Source of the DNA: Bolinopsis microptera
Lineage: Eukaryota > Ctenophora > Tentaculata > Lobata > Bolinopsidae
Direction: 5' to 3'
Assembly: GCF_026151205.1 (NCBI RefSeq)
Contig: NC_087077.1
Span: 5,022,001 to 5,086,000, forward strand
DNA: 64,000 bases
In this document: piece after piece, positions 32,733-46,400 of the stretch
How positions within the stretch are numbered: position 1 is the stretch's first letter
Layout: each line of letters opens with the position of its first letter
Position numbers and translations under genes: made by a program
The notes under the pieces: generated by a model
Database searches by the model: none
Seen by the model: only the letters and a program-made list of their open reading frames with translations
Told to the model about the DNA's origin: nothing

Positions 32733-35198
32733 AGTAACGAATGAAGAGTAGTAGCGATTGTACTGAAGCAACCGTTGCAACAACAGGAAAAATATCATTT
32801 ACATAATGACAGCTCCTGATCGTGACTATTATAGAATTAATCAAGATTTCCGGATATGTTGGATTGCTAAGGTCTCTGGCCAGACAACATAAAAACAGTC
32901 TTAATCTTTAAAGTGTTAATCTTCGTATATTATTGAGGTTTTTCTATAGGTTGATTTCACAGTATCAATTTTATTGTTAAAACCATGGTGGTGGCCTGAT
33001 TAAATTATGTACTATTTCAATTTTGAGAGACGGTGAATTATGTTATTTTGTAAGAGTGTGTAGACGAGTTTATCATAGACTGTAGGCACCTGTGTAAAGT
33101 GGAAACGAGTAATTGACCAAATCCATCCTCAGATAAATAAATTTCTCATCTTTTAACATAATGCCGTACAAAAAAGTCGCTGATAATTGCTAATTTGATA
33201 ATTTGATTTCGTTCCCATCGTCGGACCTCAAAATCCTGACCTGATGAGAGTTTGATAATTTTAACAGCTGCATTTTCTTGGACTCCGTCTGATGCTACCA
33301 TCCCGTGAGATAAAGGTTTTAAATATATTTTGCCCCAACTCAAATCTCTAGTTCTATAAGTTAATGCGCTCAACTCTCTGATAAAATATCATTAGTTGCC
33401 AAGTGAATGTCTAGACAATCCGAGACCACCAAATTCTTTATCTTTTTTGACGGGGTTTCAAAATTAGGTTACCTATTTGACTTTATCCATAAAGGTTAAA
33501 AGTATCAATCCAAACGAATAATTTCTTTATCTTTTTAACGGGGTTCAAAATTAAGTTACCTATTTGAATTTATCCATAAAAGCGTTGAAAGCATCACCTT
33601 TTTAGAGTCTCTTGTGGGAGACGGTTATTTGAACATAGAGATTATACACTATACAGCTACAGGACGTTTTCTTATGTCTATAACTCCCTCTTCGGTTCGT
33701 GCGTGGCCACCGTAACATGATTGAATATTTAATTACCTCCTTATTTGATTACTTCCTTAATAGCCTCATGTTTAAATTAAGCCACCTGACACCCGTTAAA
33801 TGTTAATCTAAATTGATATCCTTGAGGGAATTAACTTTAAGTAACGGAAAGTAACTTTAATAGTTGATGTCCGATGCGATTTGTATGTCTGTTAACAAAT
33901 GGTATTAATTGTTTTCTATCAGTAACTACTAATTATGATAAAGTCTTGGTAGCCCTATCTTGATTGAGTGTTAGCTGTCAATATAACTATTAATTTTAGC
34001 AAAAACATCTGGTCCCCTGTTTAGTTGCCGTCTCTTAATTTTCTGAACTAGATACAGTTTTCTGAGCTAGATACAGTTTTCGTGTAAATCGTATTCAAAC
34101 ATCTCAGTCCTGTTTCGATGGTTATTTTGGTGTTTACACTCCCCTGATAACAGCTAGGGTTTAACAAATCACTTTCATGGAAGTACAGTTCCAAGAAAAC
34201 CGTGTCAAGCAACACAAAAGTTGCAATGTCAGAAAATTGATTAATTGGTGGCGAAAGATTAGCAATTATGGTGCTAGCTGCTGTGGGAGAATAACAGGGG
34301 GGAGTGTGAAGGTGTGTGTAAGTGGGAGAGTGTTGTACCTACAGTACACCCCCGTCCCATGTTGTGACGCCGTGTCCCTTGTTCGGGTCCCTTGTTCGGG
34401 TTTCTTGTTCCCCCAGCACGTATTGTTCACTGTCTGTTCGGACCATATTGTTTTCTGTCTCGGTCTCTTTCAGGTCTTTTACCTTTCACCGCCTTTTTTT
34501 ACTCTTTATACAAGGTAGCCATTCCGACATTCCGTTTAAAAGTGTTGGAAATCATCAATATGCTGTTCATTCCTCATCCAATTATCGTGGAGAGCAAGAA
34601 TTTGGCACATTCGTTTCAAAATCTACCATAATATTATAACTTGATACTTAATAACATGGTTCACCGTTTTTGTGCCTACTCAAAAATAGTGAACCATGCT
34701 ATTACTACTCTAATTATTTGCTGAGCGAAAAGCCCTGATGTGTCCCTATCCGTTTCCGTAGAAACGCCTAATTCTGAAGTAAGGAGTGATAAAGGTGACC
34801 GCCGATGCGCCATGCGGGGTGCCCTTAGTTTGCGGGGAATGACCTCAGTTTCTAGTTTTATTAGCAGGTTAGATTCCTCTTCCTGCCACAACACAAATAT
34901 TTATTTTAATCCTTGCATTTTAATTTTTGTATACTATGAATTTTGTTTTTCTTTTAATTTATAAGCCTGTCAAGACTTTGGGTTTCATCGAATCTATCTA
35001 TCTAATGATTGGCCTAAGGAAAAGATTGGGAGATGGCAAATCAGCGGATAGCAGTGCTGTGTACCACTAACTCAATTGACAGAACTCATTTTCTGAATGA
35101 GTGCATTTATTCAATGAATTCGCATGTTCATAACTCGATTCACGCAAAGAATATTACTTTGGACTAACTGAAATTTGCCTAGTGCGCAATTTTTATTT

Positions 35199-35379
35199 AC
35201 CAGTCTTTACTGTGTACCATTTTTACGTGGTGACCATATATGGTCATCACGTGACCCCAGTCTTTACTGTGCACCATTGTTACGCGGTGACCATATAAGG
35301 TAATCACGTGACACCAGTCTTTACTGTGCACCATTGTTACGTGGTGACCATATAAGGTCATCACGTGACCCCAGTCTTT
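35199..35379. repeat. 57-bp minisatellite of palindromic units
   Basis: Three copies of a 57-bp unit starting CAGTCTTTACTG (near 35201, 35258, 35315) with a truncated fourth at 35372. Each unit has the near-perfect palindrome GTGGTGACCATATATGGTCA followed by TCACGTGA, so each can fold on itself. Confidence 0.85.
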
Positions 35380-36398
35380 ACTTTACGAATCTATCTGTGA
35401 GCGATACTAAATCTACATTATTATGTTTTAACTCTTGTGTGAGTAGGATAATTAGTTTTGTAAGATTTTACGTTTGTCAGATAATCATTTTAATTTCGCC
35501 GTTTCCAGTTTTGTAAATCTGTGGTTCGAGTTCTTTCGACATTCAGTCTGGAAATCTTTGTATATTTTTGATATATCAAAATGTCGAAAAATGCTTGAAC
35601 TAATCATAGTGAAAAATTGTTTTGAGATTTTAACATGACTATCAAAATTTTGTAAAGCACGACTTAAGAGAGATACTTAATCGCTGGGAACGACGATATA
35701 TGTACTATACATTTCTTTTCATTATCTTGAAACTTTTTAGGGAGATGATCTATCATAATTGACGGTGATAAGCCAATCAGCTTCTAATATTGATCTAAAT
35801 TTGTGAATCGCTGTCACGAGTAAAACCAAATGTGGATCACCTCCCCACCAATGTCTGTTGTGTAACTTTGTGTCCCGTGATCCGTTATATTAAACTGCAG
35901 AAAGATTTTTGTTCACTGCTATTTTCATGAAGTTTACTGAAATTAGAAATGTAGACTTGCGCTGTCTACTTTTTACTGTTCACCGTACAGTGAAAATCAG
36001 TGGTGTCCTCCTAACCCCGGCGAAAAGTGACGTGTAAAATTTCTAATTTTTATCAAACTAAGTTGACCGTAATAGTTTGACCTGGTATTTTTCCATTACG
36101 AAATAGTAATACTGAAGACAAACATATTTATATGTTAACAATAATTAAAAGGATTATCCTTAGAAAACTAGCCTTGATAACTAGGCAACATGGTGTCATG
36201 AGCCAGCAGGTCGTCTAAACAGCAGGCCGGACACCACTAGAGACTTGAGCACGGTGTGCAAGATATCGCTACGTTAATTTTGTGAGGAATATTATACGCG
36301 TGTTGACTGGTGGTCTTGACGTTACTGGTCGGTGGAGTGGCGCTTGTTTTATGATTTTTGTAAGATCTGGTAATTTCAAGCTGATACCTTTAATTGGG

Positions 36399-36492
36399 GG
36401 ACCACTGCTCTTTGTTTGGGGACCACTGCTTTTTGTTTGGGGGCCACTGCTCTTTGTTTGGGGACCACTGTTCTTTGTTTGGGATCACTGCT
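36399..36492. repeat. 21-bp minisatellite
   Basis: Four to five copies of GGGGACCACTGCTCTTTGTTT upstream of STAT-B. Confidence 0.85.
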
Positions 36493-37332
36493 CTTTTTCG
36501 ACAAGATGAAAAGTTTCGGTTTTGTTTGAGATTTGCACCATCACAATAAGTGGTTTTGAGCAATTTTAATGCCGGAAATTTCGACTAATTATAAATTAGA
36601 GAGAGCACAAAAATTGTGGTGATCCCCCAAGATTTCAGTTTTTTAAAACACTGCACCTCCTTATACGACAGCAACATAAGGCCATCAATTCTTTATTATA
36701 TTGTTATTCCAGAATAAATTATGAAGATGTTATTCACTATTCAGTGACGATGATGATTTTTCGAATTTTGTGTGTTCAGATGTTCGTTCTTCTTCTTCTC
36801 CTCTAATTTTAGCATACATAACATTACGACTTACCTATTATTCATGGTTAATTTTTATTTTCATAATTCTTTTGCGTTTTATTGAGCATTTTACTGAATT
36901 ACTGCTTTTTAATCATCCTGCGTCACTTCGACCATGCCCCCAGGACAACCCAACAGACCTTCTCATTATTTCACACTGCAGATTAGCTCCGAATATTTGG
37001 AACTCCTACGCTCCCATGATATTTAAGGTCGTGTCTGTCACGGCTATCTTTTCTGTTGACGTAAAAGAGTTGTTGTCTGGGGAACGAGGCCATGGTGGAG
37101 CACAGAATAATTTGTCAAGCGGTGAATTTAGATAATATACGAATTATTTGTGGACATTTTATCAGCCCTGTCACAACACGGATATAACTTAATATTATAT
37201 TATAAGTGCACTGAATATTATGAGAGTTATTGTATATTATTATTAACCAATGATTCAGTTTACCAAAAACTTGGTTAGAACAAATAATTAATTTAACCGC
37301 TAATCCATTGTTGAAGGTCTGTCGATGACTCT

Positions 37333-37413
37333 ATGGCACTATGGCAACAACTATCTACATGTAATGTGAGCACGATACAGGAGCTTTATGGTCACAGTCC
37401 AATCAGTATTTTG
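37333..37413 (+). CDS. STAT-B exon 1 (start codon)
   Basis: The ATG at 37333 opens 27 codons ending in phase 0 at donor GTTAGT. Joined to exon 2 it gives MALWQQLS...LYGHSPISIL-VRHNLAEHIE, the classic STAT N-terminus (a Trp near residue 4, then a basic-His motif before the second Trp). This fixes the start of the gene inside the window. Confidence 0.8.
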
Positions 37414-40400
37414 GTTAGTTTTTTTGATGATTAACTTAATTAATTTAATTAAGTTTTTAAATGCTGAACTTAATACCCTTACTCTTGGATTACTTATTAG
37501 GCACTTATTTTGGGCCTCTCTAAGCTAAATGTACGCAACAGTGTATAATATTATTAACCACTTGCCATCATTTATAATGTAATAACATAATGCATAGTAA
37601 TATGATCCATTTAATACCTACATTTTATTACACGAATATACTAATTCAACTACAGAGAATTTAATGAATTTAACTTAAGTTTTAATGTGTATTATTATTA
37701 TTCAGGTAAGACACAACTTAGCAGAACACATAGAAGTACGACCATGGAGCCAGTACAATGTGGAGGATCCGTCTCACCAGAGGGACATTCAGCAGGAGTT
37801 TGCTGTTAGTTTCGCTTTCACTTTCACTTTTGGCTATATTTTCATTCTTTAAGCTTTGTCTGAGCTGGAAATAGAGTCTTTTTCATCTCATTTCACGTTA
37901 TTGAATTTTCTTAGTATACAGTTTCCTTATGTCAGTAGATAATTTAATGAAGAGCCACTATTTTTCAGCATTTCATGATGATGTTAAAGTTTAAGATAAG
38001 TGAGTTGCGGAACAGTGGGGATATGGAACGAATTATAGACACCTCCCAAAGACTAGAGGAACAGTACAACATTCTAAACAACAACTTCTCTACAAACCCC
38101 AGCGAGTTTATCAAGAAAATGCAGCACCTGCTTTCTGAGGTATAATATAGCCACGACAAATAGGTCCTAGGTAACTTAAGTAATATATTATATAGAGTTC
38201 ACTGAATATAAGACCCTCTCAACTTCTCAATTTGATTAGTAATATGTAGTATTCCTACTGATTGTCAAGCTGAGGATCCTGGCAATGTAACACCATTGTA
38301 ACACCATTGTAACACCGTTGTAACACCATTGTAAATACCACACCATACAGGAAGCGAAGATACTCCGTGCAGCAGACACCCCAGAAATGGAAGTGAAACC
38401 CACTATAGGTGACACGTGGATGGGGGATTTGCAGGGCTCCCTCTTCTCCCTCTCCTTTAAGCACGTCAAGGAGCTGAAAGCAAGGATAGACGAGCAGATC
38501 AACACGCTGGATGAGAGGGCTGATCTAAAGAGGCTGAGTCAGGAGGAGATGCACAGGAAAACAGCAAGCTTCCAAGCTCGCATGTCTGAGATGAATGCTG
38601 CTCAGCGGGAAAGTGTTAGTAACTAAGTAACTAAGTAACTTGGCAACTATACCCTCAAGTATTTACCACGTGTTACTCTGGTTAGAAAAGCACCTGTTTT
38701 CCGAGCGAAAATAAATACTTGAAATCAGTCTTCTTTGTAAGTTTGAAAGTAGCAGTTCCATTTGGGAAGTTGAAGTAGTCAAACCTCGATTTAATGAAAT
38801 TATTTTGGTTACTGAACTCTCGTTACTAGCCGTGCTAAATCGTTGTTGACCCCTCGTTGTTACAATAGTGGTTTCAATATATATTTGGTATTAATCCCCC
38901 CCCCCCCCCCCTCAGTTTCATCAGAACAGAGAGAGATGCATGAGAACACTCCAAGGAATGCACTCTCAGATTAACGAAGTAGTTACTCGACTACTCTCTC
39001 TATTTGATGATATAACAAGAAAGCTCAAAGAGGCCCACGACTATATTCTCAAGGTACCTTACTTCCCAAAAATTTGATCGACGAAAAATTTTCCCGCCTA
39101 AATTTTTATTGATCAAATTTGTTGAGCCCAAAGTTTTCACAAGAAAACCAAGTTTTCACAAGACAACCAAGTCAAGTCATCATTAACATTAAGGATCATT
39201 AAAATATTTGGGAACTAAGGACATGGTACTGTAATATGGAATCGGTAAAATATTAATTATTGTAATAATAAGTTATATATTATAATAAATTATAATAATA
39301 AGTTATATATTATGGTTCACAAATTTGTGGGTACTAAGGTACTGTGGAACGGAATCGAAAAAATATTAATTGCGGTTTCGTAAAATATTCATTATCTTTC
39401 GTCATTCATTAAGGTCCTCGGATATGAGGCTGGAGGCACACCTCAGGAAATAGATGACTAAACTGCCATTTTCCTCAGGAAATAGATGACTGGAAGGAAG
39501 AACAAAGAAGGGGGATGATCAGTGGAAAGCAGCCACCCTCCCTTGACTACATCGAGAGGGACGCTTGCGTGCTCGCTGATGCTCTCACGGGGTGCGCCAG
39601 CTACTACGCTCGCTTGTAAGTAATAATAATAAATGACAATATACTAAATCGGTAAAATATAGTTAGTAGTATTTATATTTATAACGCTACTACCTTAACT
39701 AATATACAGTAGTTATAAAAGTGTTTATATATGGTTACTGTAGTTCATCTCTTTATCACCAGAATGGAAAACAATAACTGAATTATAGCACTCGCCAATA
39801 ACCAGCGAACCGTTTCAGTATCATTTTAATTCATAGTTTTGTAGCTGCCGGTTAATATAGTTCACATTCTCTCCAGGCGAGATCATCTGGACGACATGGC
39901 GGAGAACAGATCCCTAATCTTGCAGTTCCACGGTGTGATACTCAACTTTATCAGAGCCCTCATGTTCAAGTGCTTCATCATAGAGAAACAGCCTCCACAG
40001 GTATGCATTTCTCGTATGTAAGTCACATGTAAGTCACATGTAAGTCACATGGTCCACGGAAATTATTCTTAATTCACGAGCTTACAAAATGTGAAGAATC
40101 TTCCCAAATTTCATGAAGATTTCCTCTAGTGATAGTTGATCTCTATTATACCCTTCTATAAATATGTTGTCTGATACGGGTATAGGACGCAGCGGCGGAA
40201 GTCACTGCGGCGGTTGACGGTACAGCGGAGGACGGTACAGCGGAGGACGGTACGGCGGTAGTTTCCAAAAAGGTTGGACGGTGCGGCGGATCACATGACA
40301 CCCACTTTACTTTGGACAGTACGGCGGTACTACTACTACTAGAAACTGTACCTATAAGATAGACCTAGCACTGCTAATATAACAAAATCGATTAGCTATA

Positions 40401-43400
40401 AAAAGTTCTATTTTCCTCTTTGTTACTTCGAAATTAAATTAAATTAAATTAAAATTAAATTAGATAAAGTTTAACATATACAATATACATTGTGATTACT
40501 AAGAGCAGTTCTTCCACTTTCTGGTTCGTATCAGATCGCGTCCGGTCTGCACAACGGTGGTTAAGCGAGTGCACGATGAGCTTGTTACGGTGAGATCTCA
40601 TATCACTGCGCCGAGATGCAATGGGTAATAACAAGGGCATGAGAACACGTCACGATCGCATCCAGGAATCTGATCAACCGTAGCCAAGAAGAGAGGTTGC
40701 TCAGTGAAACGTAGATAATGATAGAGGCAAACGCCAAACAGTATATAAAGCGGATCAAAGTTGAGGAGATTATCTCATTAGCACCACCATTTCCACTCTC
40801 CAGTACTGCAACACTACAACTTGAGTACAACAGCTACAACGATGTTCGATGAAGATACGGTGAAGGTGGTCAGAGGGAGAACTGCTAAGAGTCAGAACCT
40901 TCTACACCGATGTTTCCGCTACTCCAAAGATGGAAAGCCGACTCTGGATGGACGACAGGCTTGGAGGTGCGTGAAGAAGAACGACAGATGCAAGGGACGA
41001 CTCTACACCCTCAACGGATCCCTGGTGTCAGTCACCCAGCCTCACAACCACAGTGCCGACATAGCTGACTGCGAAGTCCGAGAAACCCTCTCCCAAGTCC
41101 ACGATCTGGCTGCGACTACGATTACTCAGAACCACAGAATCTACTGCTCCGTTACTGGCTCGCTGTCCCAGACTGCTCGCTTCCTCCTCCCCAGTGAACA
41201 AGCGGTGAAGAAGCAAGCTTAGAGAGCCCGCCGGAAGGAGAACCCTGTCCCTAGAGCTCCGACGAACCTGGCAGACCTAGAACTGGAGGAGGACGACTGC
41301 ATGTCTCTGGCTGACCTATGCTCCAGTTTGATAACAAAGACGACGAGCGACGAGTTATCATCTTTGGGACGGAGAAGAACCTGCGAGCCCTGGACGCCTT
41401 CTTCAGTATCCTGGCCAAGATGCCACCGACCTCCTCGCCTACTTCCAGACGACATGGATCCAGGGACTCACCAGAGAAAAACGACAAGGACAGGAGGATT
41501 CACCGCATCGTGCAGAACTACCACTCTTATGAAGATGATGTCTTGACTTACCTGGATCTGCTCAGAAGTGTTATGTGAACTATTGATTGCTGTAACTTCT
41601 TGATAATGATTTGTGGGATTTAGATATTATTGCTATTGAGTGTGTCAAGTTATATTAACTTTTTGATTTTCAACAACTCAATATTCTCGATTTACATTGT
41701 CTGCAAAGCCCTGAATAAAAAAATGAACAACTAAACTAACAAGAATTATACAAAATGATAAAGAGAAAAGAAAAAATAAAACTTATAATGCGAATCTAGA
41801 ACAAAACTTAGAAAACAAGTTGAATGTGTAAGTTCTGTCTTAGGTACAGTTTCTAGTAATAGTAGTACCGCCGTACTGTCCAAAGTAAAGTGGGTGTCAT
41901 GTGATCCGCCGTACCGTCCAACCTTTTTGGAAACTACCGCCGTACCGTCCTCCGCTGTACCGTCCTCCGCTGTACCGTCCACCGCCGCAGTGACTTCCGC
42001 CGCAGTGACCGGTTCCCGTCTGATACATCTATTACAAAAAAAATTGTTCCACCTCTAAAAGCTGTCGAACATGTAATCATCTTTAAAAGAAACAAATATT
42101 GCTCACCTCCCCACCAGAATCCACATTTATTGACCGTTGCAATCTAAACAGGTAATGAAGCGGGATACAAGGTTCTCGGCCGGCGTCAGAGTTATTGCCG
42201 GTGAACGCTGGGGATTTGCCATCAAACAACCATCGGTAAGACCCTCACGCTAGTTTTTATCCCTGTATGCAAATCAATTAGCAAATTTAATCAATGATAG
42301 AAGTTTAAATTTTATAAAAAGCTTCGTCAGCTTAATTTGTTGTAGGACTAAATCAAGATAACACCCTGCAGGTGAAAGTGAATCTAGTAAATGCTGAGCA
42401 AGCTCAAGCTATTCTGAACCACAACAATAGTGATGTACGAGACGTTCAGGTGTGCGGAGAGGTCCTCAACGGTGATAAGGTAACACTTTCTCTTTCACTT
42501 TCAATACAACGGTGATAAGGTAACACTTTCTCTTTCACTTTCAATACAACGGTCGCGGTGATAAGGTAACACTTTCTCTTTCACTTTCAATACAGGAAAG
42601 ATAGGGTAACATTCCTCTAAAGATATCACTTTTGTAATACAGACCCGGTGTGCTAAACTGTGTTTGGTGATTGTCGTAGTTAAACTAAACTGCGAATCAA
42701 ATATTTCTCTGCCTAATGTTATAGCAGACTTTTTTTAAAGGGGGCCATTTGTAAGTTATAAAAGTTTTGTGCTGCTGACTAATCTGGGGGTTTATATTTG
42801 TATCCTGAAATTGTACTTCAGGTGATGGACTACTCTACATCGACAAAGACAGTACAGTTCCAGTTCAAGAACCTTGTCCTGAAGAAGTTGAACCGAGCAG
42901 CGGACAGACGGGCTGCTGAACTTGTGACCGAGGAGAAGTTTGGTGTTTATTTCCAGTGCTCGGTACGTTCAATACTAATAGTCAGTGTTCATATTTTTCC
43001 TTTGTTTTGCATTTTAAACTGTTTGATGGTGAAATTGTTGGTGATATGAAAACCACCTTTGTTGTTTGCAGGTAGACCTACCTTATAAGAGAGCTACTCA
43101 CCTCACCCCCACTCCAACATCGGAGACTCCCGCATGGTGCTTCCAGCCGTCTCTCTCCCCGTCACAGTGACCGTCCATGGCAGTCAGTCCTCCGCAGCAG
43201 AGGCCACCATATTCTGGGACAACAGTTTCGCTCCAAGGAACAGAGAGTCTTTCGTTCATCCCGGTGCACACCCGTGGGGCGAACTTAAGGTTTGAAATTT
43301 GAGGGTCTGGTAGGCTAAACTGGATTAACCCCTCCTTGATACTACTCTCTAGAATTTAAAGATTTACTGAGATGATCATATTATAGTCTCCTTATAGTTA

Positions 43401-46400
43401 TTATCAATTGTCTTATATTTGATTCAATAAGACCTGAAGTAGACCAAAAATGCAATTGTCGGTGAAAACTTATTTTCCCTCTTCGTTGGAAAGTTGTAGA
43501 CTCTAATCTCCTATTTTAAAGAACGCAATTAAGTTTGGGATTTCCAAAGCGACCAGATACAATTTGTTGATGAAATTATGATCAGAATTAGTGAGAGATG
43601 TCCCAGTTGTCCTTATTGCCAGTATAGTGGCATTTCGCAGATCAACAATTGTTGTGAAGTATAGTGGCAGTTCACAGACCCCGCTAGTATTCTTTCTATT
43701 TTAATATTCTTCTTCTGGAAGTATCTTATCTTCCGCCACAAATAAGCTGATTTTAGGTTATCAAATCTGTTATTTTTCAGGCCCGGATAAGTGACTGTTT
43801 CATGAAAAACACCGACCGTTATCTGAACGAAGATGCACTGCGGTATTTAGGGATGAAAGTGTTAAATCTTGACTCACCAGATGATTTGGACAACAAGCCA
43901 GGTCAGTCCCTCCACCTAAACCTGCTGCTAAATATCGGTAAACTCGCACAACTTCCTAAACCTGCTGCTAAATATCAGTAAACTCGCACAACTTTCATAA
44001 TCTATTTTTACATTTGATCTTTTGCATAATTGTCTTTTAAATATTTGTATTTTTTGTTGCGGTTTTTATAATTATCAATGATATGCTGCAATTAGACAAC
44101 GAACGAATTTTATTATTATCGCAGTTCATAAAGTTTTCATTGCGGCTTATAAACTTTCCATTGCGGTTTATATAACAATCACATTTGTTCGGAAAATGGA
44201 TGGCATTAAGTTGCGAACTAGCCAAAAGTGCGGGATAAGTAAATCTAATGAGTGAGATTTGCAACATCTGGGTCACGTGACTGAAGCAAACCAATCACTG
44301 AGTCACACCTCGAGGTTCCTATAATGTCGCGGGACACTTGATGACTTGAGGGCTACTGGATGGCCAGGGGTCACCTGAGAACCAATATTTTTAACAAGTT
44401 TTGTGATTCCGGAGAAGTCAAAGTTACAATTTCCCGGTTTTCGGTAGAAAAGAGCTGCAAAATTAATTTATGATTATATTAAAGACGTTTTAGAATTGGA
44501 AGATCTGTTAGGTCTGGCAGACTTATCACTTAACTGGATTAACATAACACGTCCTTGATACAACTCTATATAATTTGAAGTGTTAGTTCCCGCACTGTAT
44601 AACGACAGAGCTATATTACGACAACACTATAATACAAACTTTAATCTCCCAAATGTTCATATAATAATCCGTTATTTCCAGTTTCGTGGCAGGCTTTCTC
44701 CAAAGATACTCTGAAGAGACCCGACCGGACGTTCACTTTCTGGGAGTGGTTATACAGCTGCATCGACCTCATCAAGAAACACTTTCTGCCCATGTGGAAG
44801 GATAATCTCATCGAGGTTTAATTTTACTTTTTATTTTATGAATGTTCTATAAAGTATGAAATGTCTACTGCTTTTTATTGGGGATGATTGAGGCGACTAA
44901 AACTAATTGAAGAATAGCTTTTATTTCAAGGTTCTAGTATAAAGTGTGCTGAATAATCTTCTGAAGAGCGATGATGCTCCTCCGGACAATTTTTCACAGT
45001 TTAACAAAATATTTAATCTGAATTTAACTTTCACCCGATATTGTTCTTTTGACTGTTATGGTTCATGTTTTCAGGGATTTATATCGAAAGCAAGAACAGA
45101 AGCATTACTGAAGTCAGCTGAACCGAACACATTTTTACTCAGATTCCCAGACTCAAAACAGGGTTCGTATCTGTCTTGTCTTGTCACGTGTCTTGTCACA
45201 TGTCTTGTCACGTGTCTTATCACGTGTCGTGTCTTATCACGTGTCTTGTCACTTGTCTTGTCTTGTCACGTGTCTTATCACGTGTCTTGTCACGTGTCTT
45301 ATCACGTGTCTTATCACGTGTCTTGTCACGTGTCTTGTCACATGTCTTGTCACATGTCTTGTCACGTGTCTTATCACGTGTCTTGTCACGTGTCTTGTCT
45401 TGTCTTGTCACTTGTCTTGTCTTATTACGTGTCTTATCACGTGTCTTGTCACGTGTCTTATCACGTGTCTTGTCACGTGTCTTGTCACGTGTCTTGTCAC
45501 GTGTCTTGTCTTGTCACGTGTCTTGTCTTGTCTTGTCACGTGTCTTATCACATGTCTTGTCACATGTCTTGTCACATGTCTTGTCACGTGTCTTATCACG
45601 TGTCGTGTCTTATCACGTGTCTTGTCACTTGTCTTGTCTTATCACGTGTCTTATCACGTGTCTTGTCACGTGTCTTGTCACGTGTCTTGTCACGTGTCTT
45701 GTCACGTGTCTTGTCACGTGACGATGTTTATTTCGGGTAATATTTGCTGTATTTTTGACCCGCAGTTCGCTGAATCTGCCGTTCATTTTATATCAAAGTC
45801 AAACATTTTATTGGATTGTGTAACAATCGCTTTTCAGGAATGATATCGATATCCTTAAAACAACCTGACTCAAGCGTCAAGCACATCATCTACTCCGCTG
45901 CAGAATTAAAAAAGCACGGTCTAGCTCGTAAGTCTCTCCTAAATATAAACTTCTGACTATTTTGGGTTAGTTGTTGGGATCTCGGCAAGATCTGAGCGCT
46001 TATTGTCTAGACTAGTGAGACTTTTAGGGTATCTAAATTGGGTGATTTTGTTTGAATTGGTCACTGCTGTTAACAGATAGATTAATCTGCTCGATAGATT
46101 AATCTTGTTGCGATCTATTTTTAATCGCGATTCCATGACACATAAACCCAAATTATTCAGATTGAATTTGAAGGCATTAAGATGAATTATTCAACGTTGA
46201 TATAACAATTTATTTCCATTTCAGAGAGAATTCTTGATCCCGATGTTTTACAGTTTTTGTATCCCCGCCATCCAAAAGAGGTGGGTTGTTTTGATTTTTA
46301 ATTCTTTAATTTACTTTGTAAGCAATATTGTAGATAGTAAAAGTAACTCAGTGAGGATTTTAGATCTACCATCTTTGTCGAAATTAGCTTTTTGGTGGGT

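Larger units (their letters stand above)
32741..37332. other. Intergenic region between the two STAT genes
   Basis: No confident gene. There is a duplicated block at about 33432-33495 and 33522-33585 (TTCTTTATCTTTTT-ACGGGG and TTACCTATTTGA). A region at about 34500-35010 has several open stretches and ends in CGAATCTATCTATCTAATG, as in some LINE 3' tails; I could not identify protein motifs. The ORF at 36770-37135 (121 aa) has no recognisable domain. The STAT-B promoter should lie just left of 37333. Confidence 0.4.
40178..42017. mobile_element. MULE-type DNA transposon, internally deleted (1840 bp)
   Basis: A perfect 9-bp duplication GTCTGATAC (40169-40177 and 42018-42026) flanks ends that start GGG and continue as inverted repeats of about 175 bp (left to about 40352, right from about 41843). 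The outer 20 bp are diverged; the inner part is highly similar and rich in GGACGGTAC/AGCGGAGGACGG. A 9-bp duplication with long inverted repeats is the Mutator signature. The inside encodes a FLYWCH domain and remnants of a MULE transposase. It sits in STAT-B intron 7; without it the intron would be about 300 bp. Confidence 0.85.

Noticed and set aside
36770-37135. 121-aa ORF upstream of STAT-B as a gene or STAT-B 5' exon
   Set aside because: No domain and no compatible splice to STAT-B; the exon at 37333 gives a proper STAT N-terminus.
44946-45843. ORFs of 264, 220 and 181 aa across the STAT-B intron
   Set aside because: They arise from the 12-bp CTTGTCACGTGT satellite; the real exon is only 45075-45162.
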